Source: Oscillospiraceae bacterium (GTDB lineage Bacteria; Bacillota; Clostridia; Oscillospirales; Oscillospiraceae). Taken from it: a stretch of DNA of 32,895 nucleotides. How positions within the stretch are numbered: position 1 is the stretch's first letter; every line of letters begins with the position of its first letter. The notes beneath the pieces are model-generated. The model had not been told where the DNA came from. It saw nothing but the letters and a program-made list of their open reading frames with translations, and did no database searches. A program made the position numbers and the translations under genes. Positions 19,731 to 28,332 of the stretch are shown piece by piece. The DNA lies in the NCBI GenBank assembly GCA_017887695.1, contig JAGHHM010000062.1:1-32895 (forward strand), in the 5' to 3' direction.

Positions 19731-20189
19731 ATGAAATGTCCGTATTGCGGCTATAAGGAGAGCAAGGTAGTGGACAGCCGTCCGGCTGACGAGGGCAACA
19801 GTATCCGCCGCCGCCGGGAGTGCCTGGCTTGCGAGAAGCGGTTCACCACCTATGAGACCATGGAGTCGCTGCCCATGGTGGTCATCAAGAAGGACGGCAG
19901 CCGCCAGAGCTTTGACCGAAACAAGGTGCTGGGCAGTATGCTGCGGGCCTGCGAGAAGCGGACGGTACCTCTGGCCAAGCTGGAGGAGCTGACGGACGAG
20001 ATCGAGCAGAACCTCCAGAACAACCTGGAGCGGGAGATCACCACGGATATGGTAGGCGAGCAGGTGATGGAGAAACTGCGGGAAGTGGACGAAGTAGCCT
20101 ATGTCCGTTTTGCCTCTGTGTACCGCCAGTTTAAGGATATCCACACTTTCATGGATGAATTGGCAAAACTGCTGGAAGAAAAGAAGTAG
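19731..20189 (+). CDS. nrdR: Transcriptional repressor of ribonucleotide reductase genes
   Basis: NrdR represses nrd operons in response to ATP/dATP. The N-terminal zinc ribbon has [20 protein letters not shown] and [12 protein letters not shown] (four Cys ligands), and the ATP-cone follows ([28 protein letters not shown]). At 152 aa it is a normal full-length protein. ATG 19731 has CCGGGAGG 8 nt upstream; the ORF-track start 36 nt earlier is not needed. No nrd genes are in the window, so its targets are elsewhere. Confidence 0.97.
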   Translation: MKCPYCGYKESKVVDSRPADEGNSIRRRRECLACEKRFTTYETMESLPMVVIKKDGSRQSFDRNKVLGSMLRACEKRTVPLAKLEELTDEIEQNLQNNLEREITTDMVGEQVMEKLREVDEVAYVRFASVYRQFKDIHTFMDELAKLLEEKK

Positions 20190-20218
20190 AGACTGACCGG
20201 GTTCACGGGCCAATGGCG

Positions 20219-20253
20219 CGGGGCGGGGGCGGCCATGCGCCGCCCCCGCCCCG
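20219..20253. terminator. Very GC-rich hairpin between convergent genes
   Basis: A 15-bp perfect stem cggggcgggggcggc with a 5-nt loop separates nrdR and the DUF4363 gene. It has no T tract on the plus strand. It may act as a bidirectional pause or terminator. Confidence 0.55.
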
Positions 20254-20343
20254 TACTGCTATGAAGGATATCGGAAGCCGTATGTTTCCTGTTGCGTCTG
20301 GGACAGCGGTATGGTATACTTGGCCCGGGGCTGGAGAAACCTG

Positions 20344-20724
20344 TCAGAAGATGTTTTTAATGCTCACCGACTGGGTCTCGGCTAATAATTGCAGCTGTAC
20401 CCGCAGCAGGACGATCTGGGCAGAGAATTCCCGGGTATCCTGTTGGGTGCACTCTTCTGCGGCGGCGGCGAACAGAACCTGAGCCTCGTTGAGCTCACTG
20501 TGCTCGATGATCGTGTGGAAATAGGTCTGGCTGTGCTCCCAGCCTTTACGGGCCTGGATGAGGAGGCTTTCCGCCTGTGCCCAGTTTTCTGTTTCGGCGG
20601 CTTGCGCAGCTTGCTCCAACAGCAGGGACCACTTGTCCGTCTGATCCTGTACATAAAATCCCGCCCAGAGGGAATAGGCAAGGATCAGCGCCATGGCACC
20701 CAGAGAGAGATAAAGTACTTTCAC
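20344..20724 (-). CDS. DUF4363 family protein
   Basis: The 126-aa product starts with one membrane segment (LYLSLGAMALILAYSLWAGFYV), followed by a helical extracytoplasmic domain (WSLLLEQAAQAAETENWAQAESLL...). This is the usual build of DUF4363 proteins, which in Bacillota are encoded next to DUF421/YetF-type proteins. Start ATG 20724 overlaps the stop of the upstream gene by 4 nt, so the two are translationally coupled and probably work together at the membrane. Biochemical role unknown. Confidence 0.85.
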   Translation of the reverse strand: MKVLYLSLGAMALILAYSLWAGFYVQDQTDKWSLLLEQAAQAAETENWAQAESLLIQARKGWEHSQTYFHTIIEHSELNEAQVLFAAAAEECTQQDTREFSAQIVLLRVQLQLLAETQSVSIKNIF

Positions 20725-21404
20725 GCGGGGGCCTCCTTTGTCACACAGACAACAGTGCCTGCTTCATCGACGGTCATGAGGAATACCTGCTTGGGGGAAG
20801 TAAGACGGCGCTGCTTGAGTTGATTTTGAAGCCAGGAGAGGTCTCGCCCGCAGGAGCGGAGATTGTCGGCAAGAATGTGGCCGTCATTGACCACCAGTAC
20901 CGGCAAGGTCACATCATCGGGAAGGTCCAGCCCGACAGCCTGGGGCGTCAAGGGAGCGCAGCGGGTGTAGGGCAGGACGGACACTTGGCCGCTGGTTTCC
21001 AAAATGGCGTATTTTACGCTGGAGAGGTCGTTATACCCCTGGGTGCGCAGCTGCTCATAGAGTTCGTCCACGGTGAAGCGGGTTTTGGCCATATTGGCCT
21101 GGAGAATTTTGCCGCACCGGATGATGACGGTGGGACGGCCGCATACCAGGCTGCGGAAGCGGATGGATTTAAGACTGAAGAAGCTGACCAGCATGGAGAG
21201 GCTCAGCAGAATGATGATGGGGAACGCCCCGTTGACCAGGGGAATTCCAAAGTCCTGCATGGGGACAGAGGCCAGGTCTGATATGATCAGCGTGAGTACC
21301 AGATCCCCTGGCTCCAGTTCACCGATTTGCCGCTTTCCCATGAGCCGCAGGCCCACAATGATAAGCAGATAGAGAATCACGGTGCGGAAAAAAGCGGTAA
21401 TCAT
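20721..21404 (-). CDS. DUF421 (YetF-like) membrane protein
   Basis: The 227-aa protein has three N-terminal hydrophobic segments (FFRTVILYLLIIVGLRLMG, LVLTLIISDLAS, FPIIILLSLSMLVSFF), then a soluble domain with VCGRPTVIIRCGKILQANMAKTRFTVDELYEQLRTQG, the DUF421 signature region. In Bacillota such pairs with DUF4363 are widespread and often linked to sporulation or spore germination membranes; mechanism is unknown. ATG 21404 has GGAAGTG 5-6 nt upstream. It heads a two-gene minus-strand unit. The promoter is not obvious in the 130 bases upstream. Confidence 0.9.
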   Translation of the reverse strand: MITAFFRTVILYLLIIVGLRLMGKRQIGELEPGDLVLTLIISDLASVPMQDFGIPLVNGAFPIIILLSLSMLVSFFSLKSIRFRSLVCGRPTVIIRCGKILQANMAKTRFTVDELYEQLRTQGYNDLSSVKYAILETSGQVSVLPYTRCAPLTPQAVGLDLPDDVTLPVLVVNDGHILADNLRSCGRDLSWLQNQLKQRRLTSPKQVFLMTVDEAGTVVCVTKEAPA

Positions 21405-21532
21405 GGATGCACTTCCTTTCCCTGGCAGTATGCGCCGGAAAGGACAGGATTATGTGCGGGGCGGTTGCTTGCCCCAACAGGTATGGCCCGAAAGATTCCG
21501 GGCGTTGTGATACATATAAAATTCAAAAGGTA

Positions 21533-21560
21533 TTGACCGCGAAAGCGGTGATGATACATT
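21533..21560 (+). promoter_or_regulatory. Promoter of glmS
   Basis: TTGACC, a 16-bp spacer and TACATT lie about 43 bases before the ribozyme cleavage site, placing the transcript start near 21567. Confidence 0.6.
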
Positions 21561-21600
21561 GTCGCAGAAGGAAAGGAGGATTACAGGCAGAGCCCTGTCA

Positions 21601-21790
21601 TAAGCGCCAGTGCCCGCCGGGGAACTGCGAGAGCCGGAAGGTTCAGTGCGACCGGGCGGGACGACGAGGTGAGGGGAGTATCGAAGGATTCGGCGGGTGC
21701 CCCTCCGTGCCGCTCCGGGTGCGTACACAGTCGGCAAATATGCGGGTGACCGCAAAACAAAGGGACTGTGACCGGGGAACGAGTGACAAA
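21601..21790 (+). ncRNA. glmS ribozyme (glucosamine-6-phosphate-sensing)
   Basis: The sequence starts TAAGCGCCAGTGCCCG, the conserved cleavage region (cut expected between A21603 and G21604). It continues with GACGACGAGGTGAGGGG and GCGGGTGCCCCTCCG core segments and a later paired element CACAGTC...GACTGTG (21726-21770). It lies directly upstream of glmS. Bound glucosamine-6-phosphate is the catalytic cofactor; cleavage leads to mRNA decay and lowers GlmS, closing a feedback loop. The 3' limit is approximate. Confidence 0.93.
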
Positions 21791-21923
21791 TGGCTGCGAG
21801 TTTGTCCTCTTGATTTATTATGGAATATCGTATACGTTTCGCCTGCACTGGGGCTGCCTGGTACAGGATAGCTTGCTGTTGCCAGACGAAGCGGGATACG
21901 GACGAAATCAGGAGGAAAATCTT

Positions 21924-23768
21924 ATGTGCGGAATTGTTGGATATGTGGGACAGGAGCAGGCGGCCCCCATTTTGCTGGATGGCCTGAGCCGGCTGGAATA
22001 CCGGGGGTATGACTCTGCTGGTGTAGCGGTGTATTCCCAGCGTGATGAGCGGCTGTCAGTCTATAAGGCCAAGGGACGGCTGAAGGTCCTCAGTGATATG
22101 CTCCAAGGGGGCGCGGCGGTGGAGGGTACCGTTGGCGTGGGCCATACCCGTTGGGCCACCCACGGCGCGCCGTCGGATATTAACTCCCATCCCCAGATCA
22201 GCCGCAGCGGCCGCATTGCGGTGGTCCACAATGGCATTATTGAAAATTATGCGGAACTGAAGGCGTTTTTACAGGATCAAGGGGTGCCGTTTACCTCGGA
22301 GACGGATACCGAGGTGGTGGCCCAACTGATCGAATATTTTTGTGAAACCGACAAGGTGGGCATCCTGGAGGCGGTAGGTCGGGTAATGCGCCGGATCCAG
22401 GGAGCCTACGCGCTGGGCATTATCTGCGCCGACGAGCCGGATCAGCTGATTGCGGTGCGTAAGGACAGCCCGCTGATCCTGGGCTATGGTAAGGGCTGCA
22501 GCTTTCTGGCCAGCGACGTTACCGCTATCATCCGCCATACCCGGGATGTGGGATATATGGATGATGGCGAGGTGGCAGTGCTGACCAAAGACGGCATTCA
22601 GTGCTATAACCACCTGATGCAGCCGGTGGAGAAAGAGATCTCCCACGTAGACTGGGAAGTGGATGCGGCGGAAAAGGGCGGCTATGAGCACTTCATGTTC
22701 AAGGAGATCATGGAGCAGCCGGAGGCTATGCGCCGGGCCATATTCCCCCGGATCCGGGACGGACAGGTGTTTTTGGAGGATTTCCGCCTGTCGGAAGACT
22801 ATTTGCGCAGCGTCCATAAGTTGTATATTGTGGCCTGCGGCTCTTCCTACCATGTGGGAATGGTGGGCAAGTACAACCTGGAGCGGATTCTCCGTATCCC
22901 GGTGGAGGTGGCTCTGGCCTCGGAGTTCCGGTATATGGATCCCATTGTGGATGAAAAGACCTTGGTGATCGTCATCAGCCAGTCTGGTGAGACACTGGAT
23001 ACCATGGCGGCCCTCCGGGAGGCCAAGCGGCTGGGCGGAACCATTCTCTCTATTGTCAATGTGGTTGGTTCCTCTATTGCACGGGAATCCGACCAGGTCC
23101 TTTATACCTGGGCGGGACCGGAGATTGCGGTAGCCACCACCAAGGCGTATTCCACCCAGCTGGCAGTGCTGAACCTGCTGGGGCTGTACCTGGCGCGGCT
23201 GCTGGGTACCATGGAGGAGGAAGAGTATCGCACCATCCTCCAGGAGATGCTGCTGCTGCCGGGGAAAATGGAGGAGATCCTCTCCGACAAGGACGATATC
23301 CAGTATTTTGCCAGCCAGTATTTCAATCATAACAGTGTGTTTTTTATCGGACGGAATGTGGACTATGCCCTGGGGCTGGAGGGTTCCCTGAAGCTCAAGG
23401 AGATTTCTTATATTCACTCCGAGGCTTACGCTTCCGGCGAACTTAAGCACGGCACCATCAGCCTTATTGAGGAAGGCACACTGGTGGTGGCCCTGGGTAC
23501 CTACGCAAAGCTTTTTGAGAAGGCCATGAGTAATATTGTGGAGGTGAAAGCCCGGGGCGGCGATGTGCTGGCGCTTACCACCCGGGATCATGGCGAGGAG
23601 ATGAGGAAGACCGCCAATGGCGTTATCACCATTCCTGAGATCCATCCGTTGCTGCTGCCCTCTCTTGGAGTAGTGCCCTTGCAGCTGTTTGCCTATTATG
23701 TGGCTTTGATGCGGGGCTGTGACATCGATAAACCCCGGAACCTGGCGAAATCGGTAACGGTGGAGTGA
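21924..23768 (+). CDS. glmS: Glutamine-fructose-6-phosphate aminotransferase (isomerizing)
   Basis: Makes glucosamine-6-phosphate from fructose-6-phosphate and glutamine, the first step to UDP-GlcNAc. The N-terminal glutaminase domain begins MCGIVGYVG (Cys2 becomes the nucleophile) and includes GVGHTRWATHG and SDTEVVAQLIEYF-type sequence. Two SIS domains follow (IVACGSSYHVGM, VIVISQSGETLDT, TKAYSTQL, ELKHGTISLIEE) and the protein ends PRNLAKSVTVE, the usual GlmS C terminus. At 614 aa it is full length. I choose ATG 21924 with CAGGAGGA 8 nt upstream; the 156-nt ORF-track extension lies in the ribozyme and leader. Control is by the glmS ribozyme. Confidence 0.98.
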   Translation: MCGIVGYVGQEQAAPILLDGLSRLEYRGYDSAGVAVYSQRDERLSVYKAKGRLKVLSDMLQGGAAVEGTVGVGHTRWATHGAPSDINSHPQISRSGRIAVVHNGIIENYAELKAFLQDQGVPFTSETDTEVVAQLIEYFCETDKVGILEAVGRVMRRIQGAYALGIICADEPDQLIAVRKDSPLILGYGKGCSFLASDVTAIIRHTRDVGYMDDGEVAVLTKDGIQCYNHLMQPVEKEISHVDWEVDAAEKGGYEHFMFKEIMEQPEAMRRAIFPRIRDGQVFLEDFRLSEDYLRSVHKLYIVACGSSYHVGMVGKYNLERILRIPVEVALASEFRYMDPIVDEKTLVIVISQSGETLDTMAALREAKRLGGTILSIVNVVGSSIARESDQVLYTWAGPEIAVATTKAYSTQLAVLNLLGLYLARLLGTMEEEEYRTILQEMLLLPGKMEEILSDKDDIQYFASQYFNHNSVFFIGRNVDYALGLEGSLKLKEISYIHSEAYASGELKHGTISLIEEGTLVVALGTYAKLFEKAMSNIVEVKARGGDVLALTTRDHGEEMRKTANGVITIPEIHPLLLPSLGVVPLQLFAYYVALMRGCDIDKPRNLAKSVTVE

Positions 23769-23780
23769 CAATGACAAGAG

Positions 23781-23814
23781 TAAGGCCGGGCGCGCATTTG
23801 CGTGCCCGGCCTTA
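23781..23814 (+). terminator. Hairpin after glmS
   Basis: An 11-bp stem taaggccgggc/gcccggcctta follows the stop by 12 bases. The downstream A-rich sequence gives no T tract, so efficiency on the plus strand is uncertain. Confidence 0.65.
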
Positions 23815-24053
23815 AAAGATTCTTAAAGAGAAATAAAACAAATGCTATGCGGAAAAGATGCAAAAATGATGCATAGAAAACTACAATGAAAAGAGAAAAG
23901 GAGGAACTTCCTGCCTGTTCTTTTCGTCTTTTCCAGTAGAGGAAGAGAAGTGGCGTTCCATCCAGGAGGGGGATCCCTCTGCGCAAGTCACCGGACGGAC
24001 CTGGCTTTTCAAGGACAGGGCTTAACGGTGCATGAAAATAAGGAGGATACAAG
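23815..24053. other. Leader region of the ABC-transporter operon
   Basis: No gene is seen. A weak promoter candidate is TACAAT at 23882-23887 with TGCAAA 17 bp upstream. The region has A-rich tracts and ends in AAGGAGGATACAAG before the start codon. A short inverted ccaggagggggatccctc stretch around 23963 could form a small hairpin. Confidence 0.5.
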
Positions 24054-26480
24054 ATGAGAATGTTTGGGAAAAAAGCGGCGGCCTTGCTGCTGGCGCTGAG
24101 CATGGTGCTGGGCTTGGCTGCCTGCGGTGGCGGCGATGACACCAGCCAACTCAGTGGTACAATTTATGTGCCGAAGTTTATCGACTTCAACTTGGATGCT
24201 GAGTACATATACAGCGGCTTTTGTGATGGCCAGAATGTATATGTCATTGCTGATGTGCGGACGGAAGCCGAGCCTTACGTAGATCCTGAGACCGGTGAGT
24301 CTTTCCCCAACTATGAATACAGCACTGGTATTTTCCGTATTCCTCTGGAAGGCGGACAGGCGGAGAAACTGGAAAACTATACTTCCACCCCCATCCCCGA
24401 GGGAACGGAAGGAAGTGCCAGCATCAGCAATATCCGCGGCGGAGCTGACGGTACCCTGTGGGTAACTGAGGACGTGTATTACAACACCTTCGATCTGCCT
24501 GCGGATTTCGATCCTGAAACGGACAATATGTGGGACTATCCTTCCGAGAGTACCAACATTCAGGTGCTTCGCCAGCTGGATTCCACTGGCAATGAGATTT
24601 CCCGCATTGAGACCACTGGTATGCAGGAGAAGCTGGAAGCTGATTATATTCAGAATCTGGTGATGGATCCCGAGGGATGCTTCTATGCCTGCGCCACCAC
24701 TTACGGCGATAGTACCAGTGAGACCAAGGTCGTGGTAATGGATAAGGATCAGAATATCCTCTTTACCATTGAGGAGGAGAATCTGTGGGGACAGCTGACC
24801 CTGCTGGGTGACGGTACAGTGGGCATGAGCACTTGGTCTGACGAAGGTGGCCAGGTACTGCGTGTTATCGACAAGACTGCTAAGACTTGGGGTACGGAAT
24901 ACGCCCTGCCTCCCAATGCCAGCACTATTTATACCGGCAGCGCCAAGTACATCTTCTATTATGATAACGGTGATTCTCTCTACGGCTACAACAAGGAGAC
25001 CAACGCCGGAGAAAAGATCCTCAGCTGGAGTGCTTCCGATATCAATAAGGATGAGATGATGTTCTTCACCTTCCTGGAGGACGGACGGGTAGTGGCCATG
25101 ACCCGCAGCTGGGGCATGAATGGCGACAATATGACCATGGAGCTGGCGGTTCTTACTGAGACCGACGCCTCTGTGCTGAAGGATAAGACCATCCTGACCT
25201 ATGCTACCCAGTATCTGGGCTATGATGAGCGCAATAAGATCATTGATTTCAACAAGAAGTGCGATAAGTACCGCATTGAGATCAAGGATTATTCTGAATT
25301 CAACACTGCTGAGGACTATCAGGCAGGTCTTACCAAGCTGAATACCGAGATTGCCGCCGGCAACGTCCCCGATATTCTGAATGTCAGCGGCCTTCCCATC
25401 CATCAGTACGGTGCCAAGGGCCTGCTGGAGGATCTGTGGCCCTATATTGACAATGATGCCGACCTGGGGCGTGACGCCATTATGGAGAACGTGTTCAAGG
25501 CGGCAGAGCAGGACGGCAAGCTCTATCAGATTTCCAGCACCTTCTCCATCCAGACCGTGGTTGGCGCTACCAAGGTGGTTGGCGACCGGATGAGCTGGAC
25601 CCTTGACGACCTCAAGGCTGCTCTGGCCACCATGCCGGAAGGCTGCACCATTTTTGGTGAGGGCGATACCAAGGCGGGCATGCTCAGTACCGTTCTTTCC
25701 CAGAATATGGACAGCTTTGTAGACTGGACTACCGGTCAGTGCTCTTTTGATTCTGAAAGCTTTATTTCCCTGCTGGAATTCTGCAACAGCTTCCCCCTGG
25801 AGTACGATTGGAACAATGTGGACTGGGAGGAGTACGAGGACGACAATACCCGGGTTATGAACGGTAAGCAGATGCTCCTCAATGCCTATCTGTACGATAT
25901 CGGCGACAGCCTCCAGATGTATGAGGTGGTATTCGGCGGCGATTATTCCTTCATTGGCCTTCCTCAGGAGGATGGCAGCGTCGGCAGCAGCTTTAGCCTG
26001 GGCAACGGGATTGCCATGTCCAGCACCTGCAAGGACAAGGAAGGCGCTTGGTCTTTCATGCGGGAATACCTGATGCCCCAGTACGCCGATATGGATGAAA
26101 ATATGATGGTTGGCGGCATGAACCTCTCCACCAATAAGGCTGACTTTGAGAAGATGATGGAGCGGGCCATGAAGAAGGAGTACCAGCTGGATGAGAACGG
26201 CAATCAGGTTCTGGACGAGAACGGCCAGCCCATCGAGGTACCCAAGTATACCTATGGCTTCAACGATCTGACTGTGGAGGTCTACGCCACCACTCAGGAG
26301 CAGTACGATCAGTTCATGGCCCTCTACAATGCCATCGATTCTATTTCCACCTATGATGAAAACATCTACAAGATTGTCAATGAGGTAGCTGGTGGCTACT
26401 TCAACGGGGATAAGACCGTCCAGGATACTGCCAAGCAGATTCAGGACCGTGTGACACTGTATGTCAATGAGCAGAGATAA
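24054..26480 (+). CDS. Extracellular solute-binding lipoprotein of an ABC importer (large)
   Basis: The 808-aa protein starts with a lipoprotein signal (LALSMVLGLAACGGGDD), so it is anchored at the outer face of the membrane. Residues about 25-385 look beta-rich with repeated blade-like segments (SGTIYVPKFIDFNLDAEYIY, GADGTLWVTEDVYYN, NLWGQLTLLGDGTVGM, YIFYYDNGDSLYGYNK), suggesting a beta-propeller. Residues about 390-808 look like a family 1 carbohydrate-binding protein (AGLTKLNTEIAAGNVPDILNVSG, GLLEDLWPYIDND, DGKLYQISSTFSIQTVVG). Ordinary binding proteins have 400-450 residues. ATG 24054 has AAGGAGG 8 nt upstream. It starts a six-gene operon with two permeases, and overlaps the first by 20 nt. 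Substrate is probably a sugar or glycan, not determined. Confidence 0.9.
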   Translation: MRMFGKKAAALLLALSMVLGLAACGGGDDTSQLSGTIYVPKFIDFNLDAEYIYSGFCDGQNVYVIADVRTEAEPYVDPETGESFPNYEYSTGIFRIPLEGGQAEKLENYTSTPIPEGTEGSASISNIRGGADGTLWVTEDVYYNTFDLPADFDPETDNMWDYPSESTNIQVLRQLDSTGNEISRIETTGMQEKLEADYIQNLVMDPEGCFYACATTYGDSTSETKVVVMDKDQNILFTIEEENLWGQLTLLGDGTVGMSTWSDEGGQVLRVIDKTAKTWGTEYALPPNASTIYTGSAKYIFYYDNGDSLYGYNKETNAGEKILSWSASDINKDEMMFFTFLEDGRVVAMTRSWGMNGDNMTMELAVLTETDASVLKDKTILTYATQYLGYDERNKIIDFNKKCDKYRIEIKDYSEFNTAEDYQAGLTKLNTEIAAGNVPDILNVSGLPIHQYGAKGLLEDLWPYIDNDADLGRDAIMENVFKAAEQDGKLYQISSTFSIQTVVGATKVVGDRMSWTLDDLKAALATMPEGCTIFGEGDTKAGMLSTVLSQNMDSFVDWTTGQCSFDSESFISLLEFCNSFPLEYDWNNVDWEEYEDDNTRVMNGKQMLLNAYLYDIGDSLQMYEVVFGGDYSFIGLPQEDGSVGSSFSLGNGIAMSSTCKDKEGAWSFMREYLMPQYADMDENMMVGGMNLSTNKADFEKMMERAMKKEYQLDENGNQVLDENGQPIEVPKYTYGFNDLTVEVYATTQEQYDQFMALYNAIDSISTYDENIYKIVNEVAGGYFNGDKTVQDTAKQIQDRVTLYVNEQR

Positions 26481-27417
26481 ACGAATCCGTTTGAAAAGGG
26501 AAAAGCGTCCACACCCGTCGGGCAAAACTGCCCGGCGGGTGTGGGACACCAGCAACGCACATATACGGGACGTGATGCACAGCATGGCCTTTATGGGCCC
26601 CAGCCTTCTGGGTGTATCGGTGTTCTTTATTGTTCCGTTCCTGGTTGTGGTCTACTATTCGGTGATCCGTAGCCCCATCAACCCGGAGTTCGTGTTTTTG
26701 GACAACTTTATTTCTGTCCTGAAAAACTCGTCCTTCCAGACGGCAGCCAAGAACACCGCTACGTTTTCTATCGTAGCGGTGCCTCTTGCTGTTGTGCTGT
26801 CCTTGGGACTGGCACTGATTCTGGAGTGCCGGATCCCGGGAAAGAGCTGGCTGCGGACATTTTTCCTCAGCCCCATGATGGTGCCTGTGGCATCGGTGGT
26901 ATTGATCTGGCAGGTAGTGTTCCATTATAATGGTACCCTTAATGCAGTACTTTCCACCTTTGGCATCTCACCAGTAGACTGGCTCAATTCGCCCTATTGC
27001 CAGGTGGTCATTATCATCCTTTTCCTATGGAAGAATCTGGGTTACAACATGATTCTCTTTATGGCGGCCCTGAACAACATCCCGAAAGAGCTGCTGGAGG
27101 TAGCAGATGTGGAGGGCGCCTCTCCAGCGCACAAGTTCTTTAATATCAAGCTGCGCTATCTGTCTCCCACAGTGCTGTTTGTGACAATCCTCTCTATTAT
27201 CAGCTCCTTCAAGGTGTTCCGTGAGATCTACCTCCTTACCGGAAACTATCCTTATATGGGCCTGTACATGATGCAGCATTTCATGAACAATACCTTCCAG
27301 AGCCTGGACTATCAAAAGATGTCTGCAGCAGCGGTGCTGATGGCCCTGGTAATGGTGGTGCTGATCATCCTGCTGTTTAAGGCGGAGGACGTCTTTGGAA
27401 AGGATGTGGAGGGATGA
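26461..27417 (+). CDS. ABC importer permease (MalF type)
   Basis: The 318-aa integral membrane protein has a basic N-terminal tail (RLKREKRPHPSGKTARR), six hydrophobic segments, and the EAA-type loop LNNIPKELLEVADVEGASPAHKFFNIKLRYLSP that docks on the ATPase. The start is ATG 26461 or ATG 26467; no strong ribosome site exists and the 14-20 nt overlap with the binding-protein gene suggests coupling. It pairs with the next gene as the heteromeric channel of a carbohydrate uptake 1 (CUT1) system. The MalF-type extra extracytoplasmic loop is small here. Confidence 0.93.
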   Translation: MSMSRDKRIRLKREKRPHPSGKTARRVWDTSNAHIRDVMHSMAFMGPSLLGVSVFFIVPFLVVVYYSVIRSPINPEFVFLDNFISVLKNSSFQTAAKNTATFSIVAVPLAVVLSLGLALILECRIPGKSWLRTFFLSPMMVPVASVVLIWQVVFHYNGTLNAVLSTFGISPVDWLNSPYCQVVIIILFLWKNLGYNMILFMAALNNIPKELLEVADVEGASPAHKFFNIKLRYLSPTVLFVTILSIISSFKVFREIYLLTGNYPYMGLYMMQHFMNNTFQSLDYQKMSAAAVLMALVMVVLIILLFKAEDVFGKDVEG

Positions 27418-28298
27418 AAAAGAATCATTATGTTGGCCGGGCACTTTTAACGCTGGTAGCGGCCTTTTTCGCCTTCGCTTTCCTGATGCCCACCGTGCTG
27501 ACCATTACCAACTCCTTTATGACCCAGAGTGAGATCAGCGCCAACTATGGCAAGGTATTTGCCAATGCTGTGGGAAGTGCCAACACCTACATATCGGATA
27601 CGGTCAATCTTAAATTTATTCCGGATAAGGTCAGCCTGTCCCAGTACATTACCGTGCTGATCAAAAGTCCCGATTACCTGTTGAAGTTCTGGAATTCCGT
27701 GATTCTGGTGGTGCCCATTGTGCTTTTACAGGTAGGCGTGGCATCTATTACCGCATATAGTTTTACCCGATGGAGAGGGAAGTTCCGCAGCTTCCTGTTT
27801 TTCTTCTATGTGATCCTGATGCTTATGCCCTATCAGGTCACGCTGGTACCTAACTATTTGGTCAGCAGCTGGCTGGGGATCCTCAATACCCGGTGGGCTA
27901 TTATTTTCCCTGGTATGTTTGCCCCCTTCTCTGTGTTTTTGCTGACCAAGTTTATGCGCCGGATCCCCGTCTCACTCATTGAGGCGGCCAAATTGGACGG
28001 GTCCAGCGAATGGCAGATTTTTAAGGATATCTGCCTGCCCCAATGCCGCAGCGCGCTTTATTCCATAGCTATCCTGGTGTTTATAGACTATTGGAATATG
28101 GTGGAGCAGCCGATTGTCCTTCTGCCGGACGCCACCAAGCAGCCGCTGTCTGTATACCTGTCCACCATCAATGCCAGTGAGGTGGGCCTGGCCTTTGCCA
28201 TTGCCACCATCTATATGGTGCCCTGTCTGCTGCTGTTCCTCCACGGGGAGGACTACTTGGTAGAGGGCATCGCCCATCAGGGCTCTGTCAAGGGCTGA
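27414..28298 (+). CDS. ABC importer permease (MalG type)
   Basis: The 294-aa partner permease has hydrophobic segments from the N terminus (ALLTLVAAFFAFAFLMPTVLTITNSF) onward and the EAA loop MRRIPVSLIEAAKLDGSSEWQIFKDICLPQCRSAL. ATG overlaps the upstream stop by 4 nt (ATGA). An extracytoplasmic stretch after the first segment (about residues 35-70; GKVFANAVGSANTYISDTVNLKFIPDK) is longer than in simple MalG proteins. After the stop come 34 bases with AAAGGAAGAG before the HlyD-like gene. Confidence 0.93.
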   Translation: MKKNHYVGRALLTLVAAFFAFAFLMPTVLTITNSFMTQSEISANYGKVFANAVGSANTYISDTVNLKFIPDKVSLSQYITVLIKSPDYLLKFWNSVILVVPIVLLQVGVASITAYSFTRWRGKFRSFLFFFYVILMLMPYQVTLVPNYLVSSWLGILNTRWAIIFPGMFAPFSVFLLTKFMRRIPVSLIEAAKLDGSSEWQIFKDICLPQCRSALYSIAILVFIDYWNMVEQPIVLLPDATKQPLSVYLSTINASEVGLAFAIATIYMVPCLLLFLHGEDYLVEGIAHQGSVKG

Positions 28299-28332
28299 GC
28301 CGAGCATATCCGTGTGAAAGGAAGAGAAACCA

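Noticed and set aside
20199-20210. gggttcacgggc near nrdR, similar to the 8-bp repeat unit
   Set aside because: It is a single short match about 19 kb away; chance is the simplest explanation.
22269-23777. 502-codon minus-strand frame opposite glmS
   Set aside because: glmS is certain in this interval; the His/Gln-rich frame has no ribosome site or family.
24009-26585. 858-codon minus-strand frame opposite the binding-protein gene
   Set aside because: The plus-strand gene has a lipoprotein signal, ribosome site and operon context. The other frame is an Ile/His-rich shadow.
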